DNA from: Blasia pusilla
Taxonomy: Eukaryota; Marchantiophyta; Marchantiopsida; Blasiales
DNA length: 64,000 bases
Reading direction: 5' to 3'
Assembly (NCBI GenBank): GCA_050084515.1
Contig: CM114275.1
Location: 27,962,001-28,026,000 of the forward strand
The notes under the pieces were generated by a model, which did no database searches, was not told where the DNA came from, and saw only the letters and a program-made list of their open reading frames with translations. Position numbers and translations under genes: made by a program. This document shows positions 1-13,318 of the stretch, piece by piece (the stretch's first letter is position 1; the number at the start of each line of letters is the position of its first letter).

Positions 1-1445
1 ACAGCGTGCACAGTTTTGCGAACTACGACAACGTCAAAAAATATTTAGAATCGAACATTCCAGTAAAATTTGATAGAGATTGTCGTAAAGCCCAATGTCT
101 CTTTCTCCTAGACAAAATTTGACAGCGCTTTCGCGTTGATTTCTCCCAACAAAAATGTAAAACCTATAAAAGTACAAATCAGAAAGCTTCATGGAGCTCT
201 CGAGAGCACTGGCATGGGGCAACCCGCCCCCATAATCAATCCCTATCAGAAATTGGGTAGCGCTTCCGCGCGCCACTCTTCCACACGAAAAATCGGCAAA
301 TGCAAAGAACAATCAAAGTAGCCCTCGCTCTAGTGAGCAGTCCCATGAGCCGCTGAACCGGGAACACGGTCCCCAACGTGCAAAAATAGAGAGTGACCAG
401 CAAGCTCCCCCATGAAGCTCTCTCATTCTCTCATTCTCTCTTTGTAAAGTAAGATCCAATTTCTCTCTACACCATCTCACACCATAGCTCTAAAAGGTGT
501 GCACTCTATCTCATGTCAAACCAAACCCACTCTCCTAATGAGAGGCTTGGGTTACACTCAAAAGGCAAGGGACCATAGCTCCGCCGCCTTATGCCAAGAG
601 GTTCAACAAAGAAAGAATGAGCTCTCCCTTCTTAGTTTTATTTCTCAAAAGTTGGGGTCGAGTTTCCCGACTTGGAAAACCGAATTAGTCATTTTCAAAT
701 TCTCAGTATTTGGTATAAGTCCCCATTCTGAACCTATTTGTCGAGTTTTCTCTCAAGGTTATCCATGGCTTCCCGCGCCTCATCCGGGGCAAAGTCTAGG
801 ATAATTCGGAAAGAACTCAAGCCAGAGAGTCGCGGCCCCTGGTGTAAGGAGGGCTAGTAGCGCTTATACGGCCGTCCCTAGTAATATAGGTAATCCGCTC
901 CATCTTGAACTCAAAAAAAAATGTTATGTAGAACTAACGTCCTAGATCTTCGGCCTCAACTAAATCAATTTACGTATTTGACACAATTCCTTTGGTTATG
1001 TTTTCATTTTGGATTGATCAAATTGATACAGAAGTTGTTCGCAAGAGAAAACCAAAGATATCGCGTACTTGTTCCGTGTTACATAGAAGGATAGAAGAAA
1101 TTCACGAGAATGTAGCTCTCTCTCCTTGAGGTATATCCCTCCCTTCTCCCAAGCTCTCTCCATGATAACCTATGCTCGTGAGTCACCTCCTTTGCTCTTG
1201 ACCTGATGAAGGATGTCAAGGGCCACTTACCAAAAATATAACGTTGATCACATACTCAAAATGGTACTTACCTAAAATAGTAAGTTCCTCAATATGGCTC
1301 CAAATGAACCGAAACGAAGGGAAAACCTGCTCTCTCAAGTTTCATGGGGCCTCATCCTTGACCTATTGAGCCTATCCTACACTACTCACAAAGGCGCTCT
1401 ACTAGATCTCACCGATCTATCTTAGGAGATGTGACAATGATGCAA
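1..1445. repeat. Dispersed long repeat, copy 1 (cut by the window edge)
   Basis: This stretch aligns in the same orientation with about 21.0-21.9 kb: shared phrases include CCCACTCTCCTAATGAGAGG near 530 and 21480, the CCATGAGCCG segment near 345 and 21312, and a final block ending GTGACAATGA / GTGATAATGA. Copy 1 carries about 480 extra bases (roughly 617-1100) compared with copy 2, flanked by AGCTCTC on both sides, which looks like a later insertion. The size and lack of coding suggest an LTR or other non-coding part of a retroelement; I could not prove ends. Confidence 0.55.
617..1100. mobile_element. Probable insertion inside the long repeat
   Basis: Sequence present in repeat copy 1 but absent at the matching point of copy 2 (near 21570). 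AGCTCTC occurs at both edges, consistent with a target duplication. No coding potential or clear terminal repeats recognised; the family is unknown. Confidence 0.35.
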
Positions 1446-1619
1446 TAGAAGTTTTTGTTAAGTATTTTAGAAGTACTTTTTTTATGCCCAAGAGTTTTTA
1501 AAAAATTCAAATTGAAGGTTTCAAATCCCTAGGAATTGACTTTTTTTCATTTTTCTAGTATCTAAATTATAACAAGAGTGAAATTGGATTGGAATAACTA
1601 TTCCAAATAGAAGCTTAAG

Positions 1620-4600
1620 AATGATAAGTTCTCTATGATTGATAAATCATGGGATTTGATTAATGGTGATTCATTGGCAAAGTACCTAATCCTAGAGGAG
1701 ACTCCATAGATTCATATGTTAGAGCGTGTAATAAGAGGGTAAGATTATCATCAATGCATCTTTGATAGGTTATATTAATCAGGATATAGAGATATCTAAG
1801 CAATCATGGGATGAACTAGTTAAATTATAGCAATCGTTTACTAAAGTTAGGAAGTTTTGGTTGAAACAATAGTTGAATAAGGCTAGAAAATGATCTTATA
1901 ATATAACTAATTATATACTTAGGATTAGAACTATCTCTCATTAATTAGGTGATCTTGGAATAGTCACAAAAGATGATAATCTCATTATAATAATACTCCA
2001 AGGATTAGAAATTAAGTCAAACTTCAAAAGCCTTTCAAAATATCCATCTATGTCAAGGGTACATTCTCAATATTTCAAAATATTATTCAATTTCTAACTA
2101 GCGAAGAGATACAATCAAGACCTTATATTTCGTCAAGTAGTTTAAAGGAATATGCAAGTTGTGTTTAAGAAAATCTTTGTGAAAATCAAAAATATTGTTG
2201 AAGGTTTGGCTCAAACAAAACAAATGCTACTAAGGTAAAACATAACAACATTGGTTATATCGTGATAAGCTTAGGTAGATACGGGGGCAACTTTAGAGGT
2301 AGTGGAAATATTCCAAATCAAGATTTGTTACCATCTATGTCTTTCAACTAATGTAGGAATAAAGGTAATTATCCTCCTGAATGATTACAAAATTAAGATT
2401 ATATTAGATATAAAGGTCTTTAACAATAGAAATATATGGAGAAAAACTAGAGCAAGTGTTAACTATGAACCATATCATAGAGTTAATGAGCCCAGTAGTG
2501 ATACAAATAGTATTAATATTAAAGAGGGATACATCAATTCACAAGGATCAAATAATATGGTTTCTCGTGGAGAATTGTCTACCAATATGGAATCATTAAC
2601 TACATAAATTATTATAACGGGAGACAATATAAAATATTGAATTATTTACATATGTACAATTTTTTTGCTCTTCCTTCCTCTAGCATCAGTATTTTGGGAG
2701 CTAATCCATATATACTTACTACTATGAGAAAGATTATTTCTATAGGAAAGATGGTCGAAAAGGGTAGCTAGATTAGATTTAACAAACCAGGTTTTTTTTT
2801 ATTGAAAATCCAACCATCCACCATATAGTATTATAGTAACAAGCGAAAATAGATGCGGTGGAATTATATGCTATTATAACAGTTGTAGAAGCAAACAATG
2901 TATTCATAGATTGATCAATAGATAGAAAATTTGGAGACTTTGAATAAGAGGATAAGACACATAAAATATCAAACATTGAAGAATCTACCAAAATCTAATA
3001 TGGTGAAAGGATTATCGTCCTTGACTTCCTCTATTACTCACTCAAAAGGTTTTTCTCTATATCAATTTGGCAAGCAAGCAAGACAATTATTTCCAAGAAA
3101 AGATAAATGTCAAATATGCATCCAAAATATTAAAACTTGTATATACGGATATTTCAAGAGCATCGCAACCTTTTTCATATGGAAAAAGTCCATTTCCGCG
3201 AATATGTCCATATTTGTGGACTTACGTCGGTCCTATAAGACTTTTCCATATGGGCCTCATCTACCCCTTCTTTCTTATCCTCCTCACTTGCCTCCGTGAT
3301 CTGCACTTTCTTGTTTCTTCCTCCTCCTACCTCCATTCCGTCCCCCCTTTATTTCCCTGCCCGCCCTTGTCCTACCTTCCACCATGAACTAGAAGTGTGG
3401 GCCCTTCCTTTTGCAATCTATGTCTGTGGACATGTCCAAACTTCTTTGTCCATGTTTGTCCTTGGGACTGACTTGTCCATTTTTATGCAATCATGGCTAG
3501 TTTCAATGGAAAAGAATATTTTTTATCTTTCATCAATAATTTCTATAGAAGCATTTTGGTTTACTTCTTGAAAGTAAAATTATAATGCTTCTTACATTTA
3601 TGAATTTTGAGAAATTTGGTTGAGAATAAATTTAGATATTGCATTCTCAAATTACGATTAAATAGAGGAGGCCAATATATCTATGGTAAGTTTAATGCTT
3701 ATCTATAACAAGACAACATCAAAAGGTGAGTTACTTGAAGTCGTACTCCAACGCATAACTAAATAAGAGAGAGAGGAAGAATCAACACATAGGAGAAATG
3801 TTACAATGAATGAAAAGAATAGGAAAAAGAAAGTTTGGACAAAAGCATTTATATGTAATATATATCCAATAGATAAAAGGATTCTAAAAAGGATGAGTAT
3901 AAAGACACCAAAAGTGATCTTCATAGAATAATATACAACATACTTGATCTGTCATTATTGAAGATATTTGGTTGTATATGCTTTGTTTCTATAGCAAGTA
4001 AAAAATCAGAAGAAGTTAATAGATTGAAAAAAAAAATGTTTCTACTTAGCGTATGCTATAGATTATAAGGGTTATAGATCTCAAAATTCTTCTACTAAGT
4101 AGTTTTACACTACTAGAGATATGATGTTTGATGAAATGAAGTTATTGTATGAAAAGTTGAACCATAAATCTAAACTCAATTCAGTCCAAATTCTAATCAC
4201 AATTGGTGGGCCCATTCATAATCTAGGAAGGGATGCGCAAGGAGCATAATCTAGCAATACCAATAGGAAACCAAGAAAGGTTATCACCTCTTAATAGCTT
4301 GATAGTCCATGGGTTGGAAGGTTGAGACTAGAATCAGCTCCATCAAGTAAAGCTTTAGATGGAAGATATAAAATAGTCCATTAGTCAAATGTTCCAAGAG
4401 GTGATTGAGTGGAGGAATGTAATCCTCATTCAACTTCCATATATACTTAGAGCATCAAACTAATTAACATGTATCATGTAGAGAATCCTAGAGATTCACG
4501 CATAATGGCTTCTTCGCTATTTAACATACATATGCAATAATATGCATGCATGGTAAAGACGCTTGAAGTACAAGAGTTCAATAATCTTGAAGAGAGAATT

Positions 4601-5660
4601 TTGAATTCCAAATGGGATGAAGCTATGGATACAAAGCTCATATCCTTGGAGAAGGAATAAACTTAAGATTTGGTTGATCTTACACAAGGAAATGAGTGTA
4701 GATGGATGTTCAAGATGAAGCAAAATTAAGATGGAAACATTTACAAATACAACTTTACAAGGCATAGTTGGTAGCCATGTCATATATTATTATAAAAAAT
4801 AATTGGGCTTAGAAGATTCTAAAATATTTAGTCCTATGCCCACGATATTGATAATCATAACCATTGTAGCATGATAAAATAGCAAATATTTTAGAATGCA
4901 GTAGATGGAATCCAAGAATCCATTCCTCAATAGGGATGTGGAGGAGGAAGTCTATATAGTCCTTAGATATGAACATCTATTTTAACCTTCATTGATATGC
5001 AAATTGATAAAAAATCATGATAGACTCAAATAAGCTCCAAAAGCATTTTATGGTAAGATAAGTACGTTTCTAAAAACCCTTAGATTTCAAGTTTAAAATT
5101 TAGATTCCTCATCTATTCACTAAGAGTTGAAGGACACATAACGCTAGTATGCTCTTGAAAAGCATTTTGAGTTTGGCATGATAATGGGAAAGCCAATTTG
5201 GAGGCTATCGGACTAGAATAAGAAGCTCAAAGAGATGAAGGTGATGAGATAAGTAATCCCAATGCAATATATATTATGCTACCATTTGAAGATTGATCTA
5301 TTTAACTATGACAAAGCCACGTCTCATGTACATTTTTGGTTTGGCCAGTCACAAGTTTTGTAATCATCGGGGAAACCACATCTTGATGCAATAAGATAAA
5401 TCTTAAGGTATGTGCAATTCATTGTTTACTTTGGAATTCACTATTGAATGTCTAAGCCTTTGGAGTTACAAAATATCTTAATTTAGATTGGTTAAGGAGT
5501 ATCATGAGATAAGATCCGTTTTCAAGTATCTATTTGGATTTGGAAAATTATAGTGTGTTGGATTTCTAAGAAAAAACCAAATTTTGTCGAATCATCATCA
5601 GAAGATCAAGATACACAAGCAACCACAACACCATTTGATTCGTTTAAAAATATATTTTCT
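1620..5660 (+). pseudogene. Ty1/copia gag-pol pseudogene
   Basis: Heavily decayed retrotransposon polyprotein, plus strand, with many stops and frameshifts. In order I recognise: a gag (UBN2-type) region at about 1630-2110; the GAG-pre-integrase zinc region at about 2935-3160 (phrase NLPKSNMVKGLSSLTSS); integrase core, interrupted by a short element at 3164-3496 and resuming with a SFNGKEYFLSFINNFYRS phrase at about 3503 and a NRGGQYIYGKFN phrase at about 3662; an integrase-end FGCICFVSIASKKSEEVNRL segment near 3970; the start of the copia reverse transcriptase (WDEAMDTKL, then CRWMFKMK) at about 4610-4760; and RT/RNase H connection sequence at about 5250-5440. The normal copia order is kept, so this is one element, not a mixture. 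It cannot encode active proteins. LTRs were not resolved. Confidence 0.85.
3164..3496 (+). mobile_element. Short terminal-repeat element, type I, copy 1
   Basis: About 330-bp non-coding insertion splitting the copia integrase region. It shows the type I pattern: CATGTCC/GGACAT-rich ends, a pyrimidine-rich middle with TTCTTCCTCCTCC-like runs, a CCACCATGAACTA block, then TTTTGCAATC and a GACTTGTCCATTTTTATGCAA end. The left end is altered compared with other copies. There is no open frame of its own. Confidence 0.7.
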
Positions 5661-5699
5661 TATAAATAAAAGCTTAAAATGTCATGATCAAAATATTAT

Positions 5700-6110
5700 G
5701 TACAAATATTATATTGTTACCATTCCTTCTGGGAATAATTAAATGAGAAAAAAAGAATGTGAATAGATTGATGGTCTTGACTTAGAAGTCACACTATTAT
5801 ATGATGTAGGGTTTATGGAGTAGCGCTATTAGGATGATGCAACCCTATTTTACTTCAATATGTGGGGCATCCTCCTTATAAATTTCTATAAATAGAAGTG
5901 AAGAAAATTCATTGAAAACCTATTTTTTGAGTGGCGATAGAGTTTACAAACCGCACAGATTGTGGGTTAGTATAGTGATATTTAGAATGATAGATCGGAA
6001 AGAGACTATAGTAGGTTTCGATAGTTTGTATGCATAGATTACCATCTAAGATAAGATGATATGATATTGTGTAGATTTTAGGGCAAACACTTATTTTTCC
6101 TAAATTTATA
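5700..6110 (+). other. Possible 3' LTR-like tail of the first copia element
   Basis: This follows the RNase H end of the copia relic. It contains a TATA-like CTATAAATAG at about 5886 and no coding sequence, as expected in an LTR, but I found no matching second copy upstream, so the call is weak. Confidence 0.25.
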
Positions 6111-6131
6111 TAGATAAGGATGAGGTTGTCT

Positions 6132-6523
6132 CAAGGTTGCACACAAACAAGGTCTCTACCCGTGGATATGTCCATGTCCGTAGAATTATGTTTGTCTCTA
6201 AGACGAATATGTCTGTTCAAGCCTTGGTACCCGTGGCCCTCACCTCGACCCATTGAGCTTGTAACATAGACTTGGGCTTGTCCAACCTGGACCCATTTTG
6301 TAGTCCGCATAAAGCTTGCACGCAACACGCGATAAGCTAGCAAGGTGGCCTTGCCATGGGTTTCAAGCATACTACAAAATGGGTGTGGGTTGGATGAGCC
6401 CGAGTCTACATTAACGGCTCGGTGGGCTCAAGGGTGGGCTCAAGTACGGGCGAGGGATCTGTTGCGCATGTCCGTGGACATATCTATCCAATGGACAAAC
6501 TTGTATGTTTCTGTGCAACCTTG
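6132..6523. mobile_element. Short terminal-repeat element, type II, best complete copy
   Basis: The cleanest copy, 392 bp. It begins CAAGGTTGCACA and ends TGTGCAACCTTG, an inverted repeat of 12 bp, and the 4 bases GTCT flank it on both sides, consistent with a target duplication. The interior is GC-rich with GGCTCAAG and GGGCTTG motifs and contains an inverted pair built on CCCATTTTGTAG (about 6292 and 6365). There is no transposase, so it would depend on another element for movement. Confidence 0.72.
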
Positions 6524-8009
6524 GTCTATCTCATTCTCTGCATATTTTTATTCTTTTTGTTTATGCAAGCTAGCTACTCTTTCTTTATATGTGTGAGTGC
6601 AACCATTGTAAGATTAGTAGTTTCTATAATAACAAGATTTTTGCTTCTTCTTATAGCTAAAGGGGGGAAATATAATTGTTCTTATTCCTTTGGTTGGTTT
6701 TTTCCTATTTTTCTTAGAGTTCATAAATATTTGAGTCCCAATTTTTTTCAGTTTACTAGTTCTCCTATGAAATTCTATTCAAGATTTGGTTATCTATTCT
6801 TTCAGAGCTACTCTTCCATTAGAGCTAGATCCAAAAGTTATTTTGAATTAATCTTATAATCATCTTTATGGGATTTCTTACTTTTATTTCCATATTCCCA
6901 ATGATGACGTTTTATGTTCATAATTGATACACTTTTACTTTTTATCTCAAAAGAAAATAAGTAGAATTTTATGAAAGTCTAATTATTTAACCTAAATTTT
7001 AGGAAATACTACAATAACTTCTAAATCTTCCTTCCAATGGATATAAAGAAGCTTTGTAGTATATGGAAATATGATGGATCTTCAATGATTCTAATAAGAA
7101 ATCAATAGATCTTTTACATCATTGTTGGAAAAAAAGAGGAACTATACTTTCTTAAATTATGTTTAAAGAAAACAAAAAATTATTAATAATCATTATTAAT
7201 GTTAATTTTTTCCTTAATATTTTAATAAGCCCTAATCTAATGATGTCATTGCAATTGTATGAGAGCGACTATTTAAGGAAATTTCTTATGGAATCATTTT
7301 GGTAAAATTTATGGCTTATTTTTTTTTCTATGAAGATTGAGAAATCCATCCAATTAAAGACAAATAAGGATACATATGGAACAAAACTGTATAAAAACTT
7401 TTAATTTAAAGAGAGTAATACTAACACAATGGAAACATAATCAATCAAGTAAAAAAGGAAGATGAGAAGATCTCTATAAGATAAGTCAATTTACCTAGGA
7501 ATTTCTTTATACTTTTATCTTGGGTTATACTAAAATTACCATGATTTTTTTCATAATAATATCATTTTCCAGTATATTTATATACATAATATCATATAAG
7601 GTTCATGTTAATTTTCTAGCATACAACACATATTTTTTTTGTAATATGTGCTGATGGAACATGCATTTCTTTAATGAAACTTTTTGGTTTGGATATTCAT
7701 TCTATATACTTAAGTTTTATTATTTAAAATTCTCACCCAATATGGAACTAGAATTCAAAATTGTTAAGAAATGTGACTTCTAGGAGGACTCCTAAGTAGT
7801 GTTAGTTCTCGCAAGACCCATGTCTTCCAAGTGTTAATATATACATTGGCTATAAAGAAAATTTCAATGCCCTTGATTTACAAGTAAAATACGTGTCCTA
7901 TTTATATTATACTATTAAGAAAAAGAGACAATTATAACATATAACTAATCTCTAGAGTCTAGACTTGACATGAACTATCTCAAGGATTTTTTTTTCTAAC
8001 ATGAGACGA
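6524..8009. other. AT-rich intergenic sequence, no gene recognised
   Basis: AT-rich sequence with stops in all frames at short intervals. I saw no convincing coding, RNA or terminal-repeat structure here. Confidence 0.6.
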
Positions 8010-8014
8010 GGTTC

Positions 8015-8326
8015 TGTAGAAAATTGCTAAACAAGCATAACTTATGGGATACGACTCACACACACACACACAACATGGAGAACAAAATTTTGCAATAAGA
8101 GAATGAGTGGAGGTTGGTCCACTTCTCAATTAAATAAGATATGTAAAAGAAATCCTAACCCTAATCCTAACCATAATCTTAAGTTATACTACTTATGGTT
8201 AACCAACCCTAGTTAAGATAATCGTGCTTAACTAACTAACCAAAATTAAACTTTTCTACTTTTTCTGAGTATCAAATGTAGCAGTTTGGGTTTCGGATGA
8301 GTTTGACTATAACTCACTCTTCAATA
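8015..8326 (-). repeat. Copia 3' LTR
   Basis: This aligns end to end with 16116-16426. Shared features are GTAGAAAA at the left edge, a CA-repeat (8060-8071), a CCTAACCCTAATCCTAACC stretch and AATCGTGCTTAACTAACTAA. On the minus strand it is preceded directly by the purine tract TTGAGGGGGAG, the normal 3' LTR junction. Confidence 0.88.
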
Positions 8327-8339
8327 CTCCCCCTCAAGC

Positions 8340-11206
8340 TCATATCAATATCTCTAATTGTCTAACATCTAAATCTTTTTTAAACATCTCAAACTTATCT
8401 CTAGGCAATGCCTTCGTAAGGATATCAACAATTTGTTGATTTGTACCTATGAACACACGATGAATTTCTCCTATAAGATCTTTCTCTCTAATGAAGTGAT
8501 AATGCATCTCAACATGCTTTGTTCGAGTATGAAACACATGATTCTTAGCAAGCTTGATTGAGATGCTACTAATATTATTTACATATATTACACTAGGTCC
8601 TAAATTTCTAACATCAATCTCAACAAGTAATTGATGAAGCCACACAATCTTAAATGTTGCATTGATTGTTGCTCTATACTAGGCCTATGTTGAAGATAAA
8701 GCAATTGTAGGTTGTTTGTTTGAAGCCCAAATTATAATTGCGCTTCCCAAGGTAAATGAATAACTAGATGTGGAATATCTATAATACATGCCTCTTGCCC
8801 AATTAACATCTCTGAATCCCTGTAATTATAAACTTGGAGAAGGTTCAAATTTAAGTCTGAACCAAACAAAGAATTTCACATGACACATAATTCTCCTTAT
8901 AGCATCAAGATGAGGATGTCGAGATGCTTGCATGAGCTGGCTTACTAGGCCAACTACGTAGCTTAAATCTGACCTATTTACAGTACGATAGATCAAACTT
9001 CTAACCATGTGCCTATACGTATTAGATTATGCAAGCAACTCTCCTTCATCCACTCTCAGGTTCACACTTAAGTCTAACGGTGTAGAGATTGACTTACAAG
9101 CGGTCATACCATATTTTGAAATGATTTGAAGAGCATATTTTCATTGGAATAACCACATGCTCTCTCCAACCCTAATAAACTCAATACCAAAAAAATACTT
9201 AAGTTCTCCTAAGTCCTTAATATCAAATTCTGCTTGTAGTTTTAGCTTGACTTCTTATACTATATTCTCAATGCTCCGAATTATCAAGAGGTCGTGAATA
9301 TAAAACCCAATCGTAACCGTATGGTCTTGTGTTCTCAAGACATATAGCGCGGAATCGTAATCACAAATCCTAAATTCTAACTCTTACATGATATATGTTA
9401 TTTTGCCATACCAAGCTATTGGAGCTTGTTTGAGCCCGTATAAAGCTTTCTTTAACTTGCATATGCGAAATGGAAACTTAGATTCTTATATCTAGATGGT
9501 TGAGTTATGTATACCTCCTCATGTTAATCTCCATTCAAGAAGGCATTCTTGACATCCATATGATGTAGTCTCTACTTCTTACTTACTACAATTGCAACCA
9601 TAGTTCTTGTCTTCGCCATCTTTGCAAGAGGGTTAAATGTATCCTCCTAATCATGGTTGCACAAAAAGAATATAGATGGAAAAATTTGGAGATGGAATGC
9701 AAAAGGTGGGGCAAATGGAGGTTATATTGTTATGTATAGTCCTTGGCTATAAATCTCGCTTTATATTTCTTCACTAAATCATCTTGATTGCGTTCGACTT
9801 TGTAAACTCATTTGCAACCAATAGCTTCCTTACCGCAAGGTATATCAACCAACTCCCCAAATTTTTGATGTCCTAATTTAGCAAGCTCTTTCCTCCATAG
9901 CTTCAATCCATTCGACCTTATATATAGCTTCTTCAAAACAACTCAGTTCTTATTCTTGCAAAATAGTCAATGTTAGTCATCATATATACATGACGTGTTG
10001 CAAGGAATCCTTCATTTATGAATCTATGAACAAGATATGTGACTCTACTTGATCTACAAAGTTATTGTTCAGAGGTGGATGCCTCTAACATTTGACTTGC
10101 AATCTCACTAGTATCAATACATTGAATATGTACTCTTCCCGCCTCTGGATTGATACTTTTGACAGGTTTAACTGAAGAAACTATGACCTCTCCTAATCAT
10201 GTACTAGTACTTGGGAAATTTGTAGGAAATGTCTCTTGGTTTATAGTTATATTCTCCCCCTCAATAGATAAGTTTAGATGTGAAATAGGCTTAGATGAAG
10301 CATATTATGACTTTAGCTCATCGAAAATAATATCGCGATGAATAATAAGTTGCCTAGAAGATGGAATGTAACACTTATATCCCTTAGTTTCATTAGCGTA
10401 GCCAATGAAGATACATCTTTCAGATTTGAGATCTAATTTTTGATGTATTTTAGAAGCAACATGAACATAACAAATAAAGCCAAAAGACTTCAAAGAATAA
10501 AAGATTAGATGTACTTCCTATGAGGATTTGAAATGGAGTCTTATCATAAACATTATGCTATTGGAGTTTGGTTGATTAAGAAGAATACGCACACTACAAT
10601 CTTTGCTTCAAACACATTTGGCATGTACTTCTCATTTAACATCGCACGTGCCTCATCAGCAATATGTTGATTCTTCCGCTTAGCCACTCCATTTTGTTGT
10701 GGTATATAACGGCAAGTCTCTTCTCGTTGGATGCCATTTTTACGTAAGTATTCATCAAACTCTGATGAAAGATACTCTCCTCCTCATCACAACGCGATCT
10801 AAGAATGTGTTGTCCAATCTGCTTCTCTGCTATAATTTTGAATGTCTAGCACATGAAAAATAATTTTGACTTGGTTTTCAAAAAATATACTCATATATAC
10901 CTACAGAAGCGATCAATAAATGAAACAAAGTATTGGAAACCACTAAGGGTATATTGTGATATTATCCACATATCATTGTAGATCAACTTCAATATCTTGG
11001 ATCCTCATGTGCCTTAGTATCTGGCTTTGGAAATAGAAATCTAACTTGTTATTCAAATTAGCAAGAAGAGCATACCTCCAACATAGTAGGACTCGATAAT
11101 TTATGAAGTCCTATTACTAGATTAGATGATAAAAGACTTTGTAATTTAAAAAAGAGATGAATTATAAATTAGTTGTGAAATAGCTTGAATTTTTTTTTAA
11201 GTCCTA
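8340..11206 (-). pseudogene. Copia pol pseudogene: integrase, reverse transcriptase, RNase H
   Basis: Minus-strand remnant of the replication and integration part of the polyprotein. From its start: GAG-pre-integrase (FKLQSLLSSNLVIGLHKLSS) at about 11160-11080; integrase with a KWSG/AEES phrase and AMLNEKYMPN-like sequence near 10700-10620; integrase end (KSFGFICYVHVASKIHQKL, then CIFIGYANETKGYKCY) at 10493-10305; reverse transcriptase, frameshifted, about 9990-9100; RT/RNase H connection (MVRSLIYRTVNRSDLSYVVG) at 9008-8826; and RNase H tail (ADILTKAL-type phrase VDILTKALPRDKFE) at 8645-8340, ending just before the polypurine tract. Multiple stops and frameshifts rule out activity. A short terminal-repeat fragment interrupts the RT near 9650-9735. 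Confidence 0.88.
9650..9735 (-). mobile_element. Short terminal-repeat element, type I, end fragment
   Basis: Begins TCATGGTTGCACAAAAA and continues to GGAATGCAAAAGGTGGGGC, matching the terminal 80 or so bases of type I copies in reverse orientation. It lies inside the copia reverse transcriptase, so it arrived after the copia element. Confidence 0.5.
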
Positions 11207-11403
11207 TTATAATGTAGGGTCCAAATAATTGGTATGCCGGTACAAATAATTAGAAATCTACTATAGGAAACTCAATCTCCCATGTTGCGACATGGCATTT
11301 TCTTATTGGTCATAATAAAATAAATATAAATACAAAATCATCATTAAGTATGCAATAACATCATCTATAAATAATCCATTTTCTTTTCTATATAAGTAAT
11401 GGT

Positions 11404-12345
11404 AGTATATGGATACTTGAAGTTAGAAGACTTGTGAGATTAAATTTCTCTTAAACTCATCCAAAATTTTCGAATCTTTGTGAAACCATATATGGAAACT
11501 TAAGGAGTTGATTGATTTTTTTTCATAGGAAAATATTGCTCCAAAGTGAAACTAACAATAAACATAGGGAACTACCAAGTTTAAATCATAACTCACATTT
11601 CAAGTTACTTTAACAAGATCTAAACCGTTCATTAAATTTAAATATAATAAAGAGTACTCCCCTACAACTTTCAAATCCATCTTAAGGTGCAATGCGATGC
11701 TACAAGAATATCCATGCAAGAAAATGAACTTAAGCAAGGCAACGGATGCTCCATGAGGGTTTAATCTACAAAAGCCTCCAAAATTTTCTAACACATATAT
11801 GGGATGGTACTCAACGTGTATGTATTATTTTAGACCCATTGGACATCCCATAAATTAGTTTTAAATGGAAAATAGTTTTAAATTATACTCTTTTTTTTCA
11901 TCCCTCAGATTCCAAAAGACGATCTGAACCAATGAATTACCTAATAATGCAAACATGGAAACATCCTCAAGTTTTTAGCATAATCCAGATGTTAAATCTA
12001 AAGTGGTGCTAAAACTTAGAAAAATAAAACAATAACATAATGTCAATTCTCAAGGTATATTTTTTATACCTAAAGTTGGAAGTCTTGTGAGTATCCAACT
12101 TCACTCATACTCATTAAAAAAAGCTGAAACTCCATGTTAGCTGAATTTTTTTTCATGGGAAACTATTGCTCCGAATTGAAACTAAAAAATAAACAATGAG
12201 AAATACTAAGTTTAAATAATAACTCATATTTTGAGTGACTTACACAAGATATAAACCGTTCATTAAATTTAAATATAAGAAAGAGTACTCTCCTCTAACT
12301 TTCAAATCCATCCAATGGTGGAATGTGATGTTATAAGTACATTAA
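11404..12345 (+). repeat. Direct duplication, two units about 630 bp apart
   Basis: Units at about 11404-11720 and 12060-12345 share long stretches, for example AAACCGTTCATTAAATTTAA followed by AAAGAGTACT, and ACTTTCAAATCCATC, in the same order and orientation. They are diverged but clearly related. This may be a repeated regulatory or subterminal part of the inserted element. Confidence 0.7.
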
Positions 12346-12952
12346 GACAAGGAAACTTTGTTGCGTGATTGCCAAGAATTGTCAATTTCTAATCCACATC
12401 TTGAAGTTGATTATGAAACAACTCTTGTGGAGTACGAGCACACTAGTTATTATTATGGTGTAAGGTGAAACATCAAGAATTATTCTATTCCATTAGTTCA
12501 CTCGTCCATGGAGTCACATTCGTCGAATTAACCAAATCCTTCCTTGGTCGTCCTAAGTGATCACAATACTATAGATGATGCTCTAGCTGATATTGATGTA
12601 GTTGGACATGAGTGAGATTATGCATTAGAGTGTTGGAAAAGAAAATGTTAGAAAGATTGATCTTATTGTTACATATGAAGGGAAAACTATATATAAATCA
12701 ACATTGATGAGCCAACTTGTTAGAAATTCTATGCTTTCAAAAGATAAACTTTTTAGAGTCACAAGTTCATTGACATTTAGTATTCCTAAACTTCACTTAC
12801 AACCTTGAGACACACCAGGAGTATCATGTATATTATATATTGGTAGTACATGTGTTGTGTTGTTCAAAGAGGAAGCTTTATAGTCTTCTACCTCGAGGGC
12901 TGCAACATCTAGATAGAGAGAAAAGAAGACTAAAGGAGTCCCTACAAGTAGT

Positions 12953-13318
12953 ATGGAGAGAGGATATAGTTACAAAGCTTGGATAGGTAAAGTTCAAAAG
13001 TTGAGGAGAAAAATAGGAAAGAGTCACACAAAAATAAGGCATGAAATATCATTACATGATAGAGGCATGCTTGACCATTTTGAAGGATCTACAACGGAAG
13101 ATGATGGGATAGAGTGTGTGTTCCATTGGTTCACTCTTGTGAATCAAAATTCAATTCGTTTCATTTATGATAACAACGATATACAAATGATAGAATTAGA
13201 TATGGTAATTGCTTGTGTTATAGTGGAATACAAGCAAGAAGTGAAAGATGTTTGGATACTAGATCCTCATGATAGAAAAGCTATAGATGCTTTCTTAAAA
13301 GACAAGAGGAAATCTTGA
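12953..13318 (+). CDS. Unrecognised open frame, 121 residues, probable gene fragment
   Basis: I do not recognise this protein. It is basic at the N-terminus (KVQKLRRKIGKSHTKIRHE), then more acidic, with a VFHWFTLVNQNSIRFIYDNNDI stretch and a charged tail ending DAFLKDKRKS. It has ordinary-looking codon use for this AT-rich DNA. Upstream, 12630-12790 has a further frame with NVRKIDLIVTYEGKTIYKS that may belong to the same original protein but is separated by stops. It sits inside the insertion within the copia element, so it may be a transposon gene or a captured host fragment. No function is offered. Confidence 0.35.
   Translation: MERGYSYKAWIGKVQKLRRKIGKSHTKIRHEISLHDRGMLDHFEGSTTEDDGIECVFHWFTLVNQNSIRFIYDNNDIQMIELDMVIACVIVEYKQEVKDVWILDPHDRKAIDAFLKDKRKS

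Noticed and set aside
6422-6859. Plus-strand open frame with hydrophobic stretches, 145 residues
   Set aside because: Its first third lies inside a short terminal-repeat element and the rest is T-rich DNA, which gives false hydrophobic segments.
8151-8180. CCTAACCCTAATCCTAACC stretch resembling telomere repeat
   Set aside because: It is short, degenerate and present in both copia LTRs (also near 16252), so it is part of the LTR and not an interstitial telomere.
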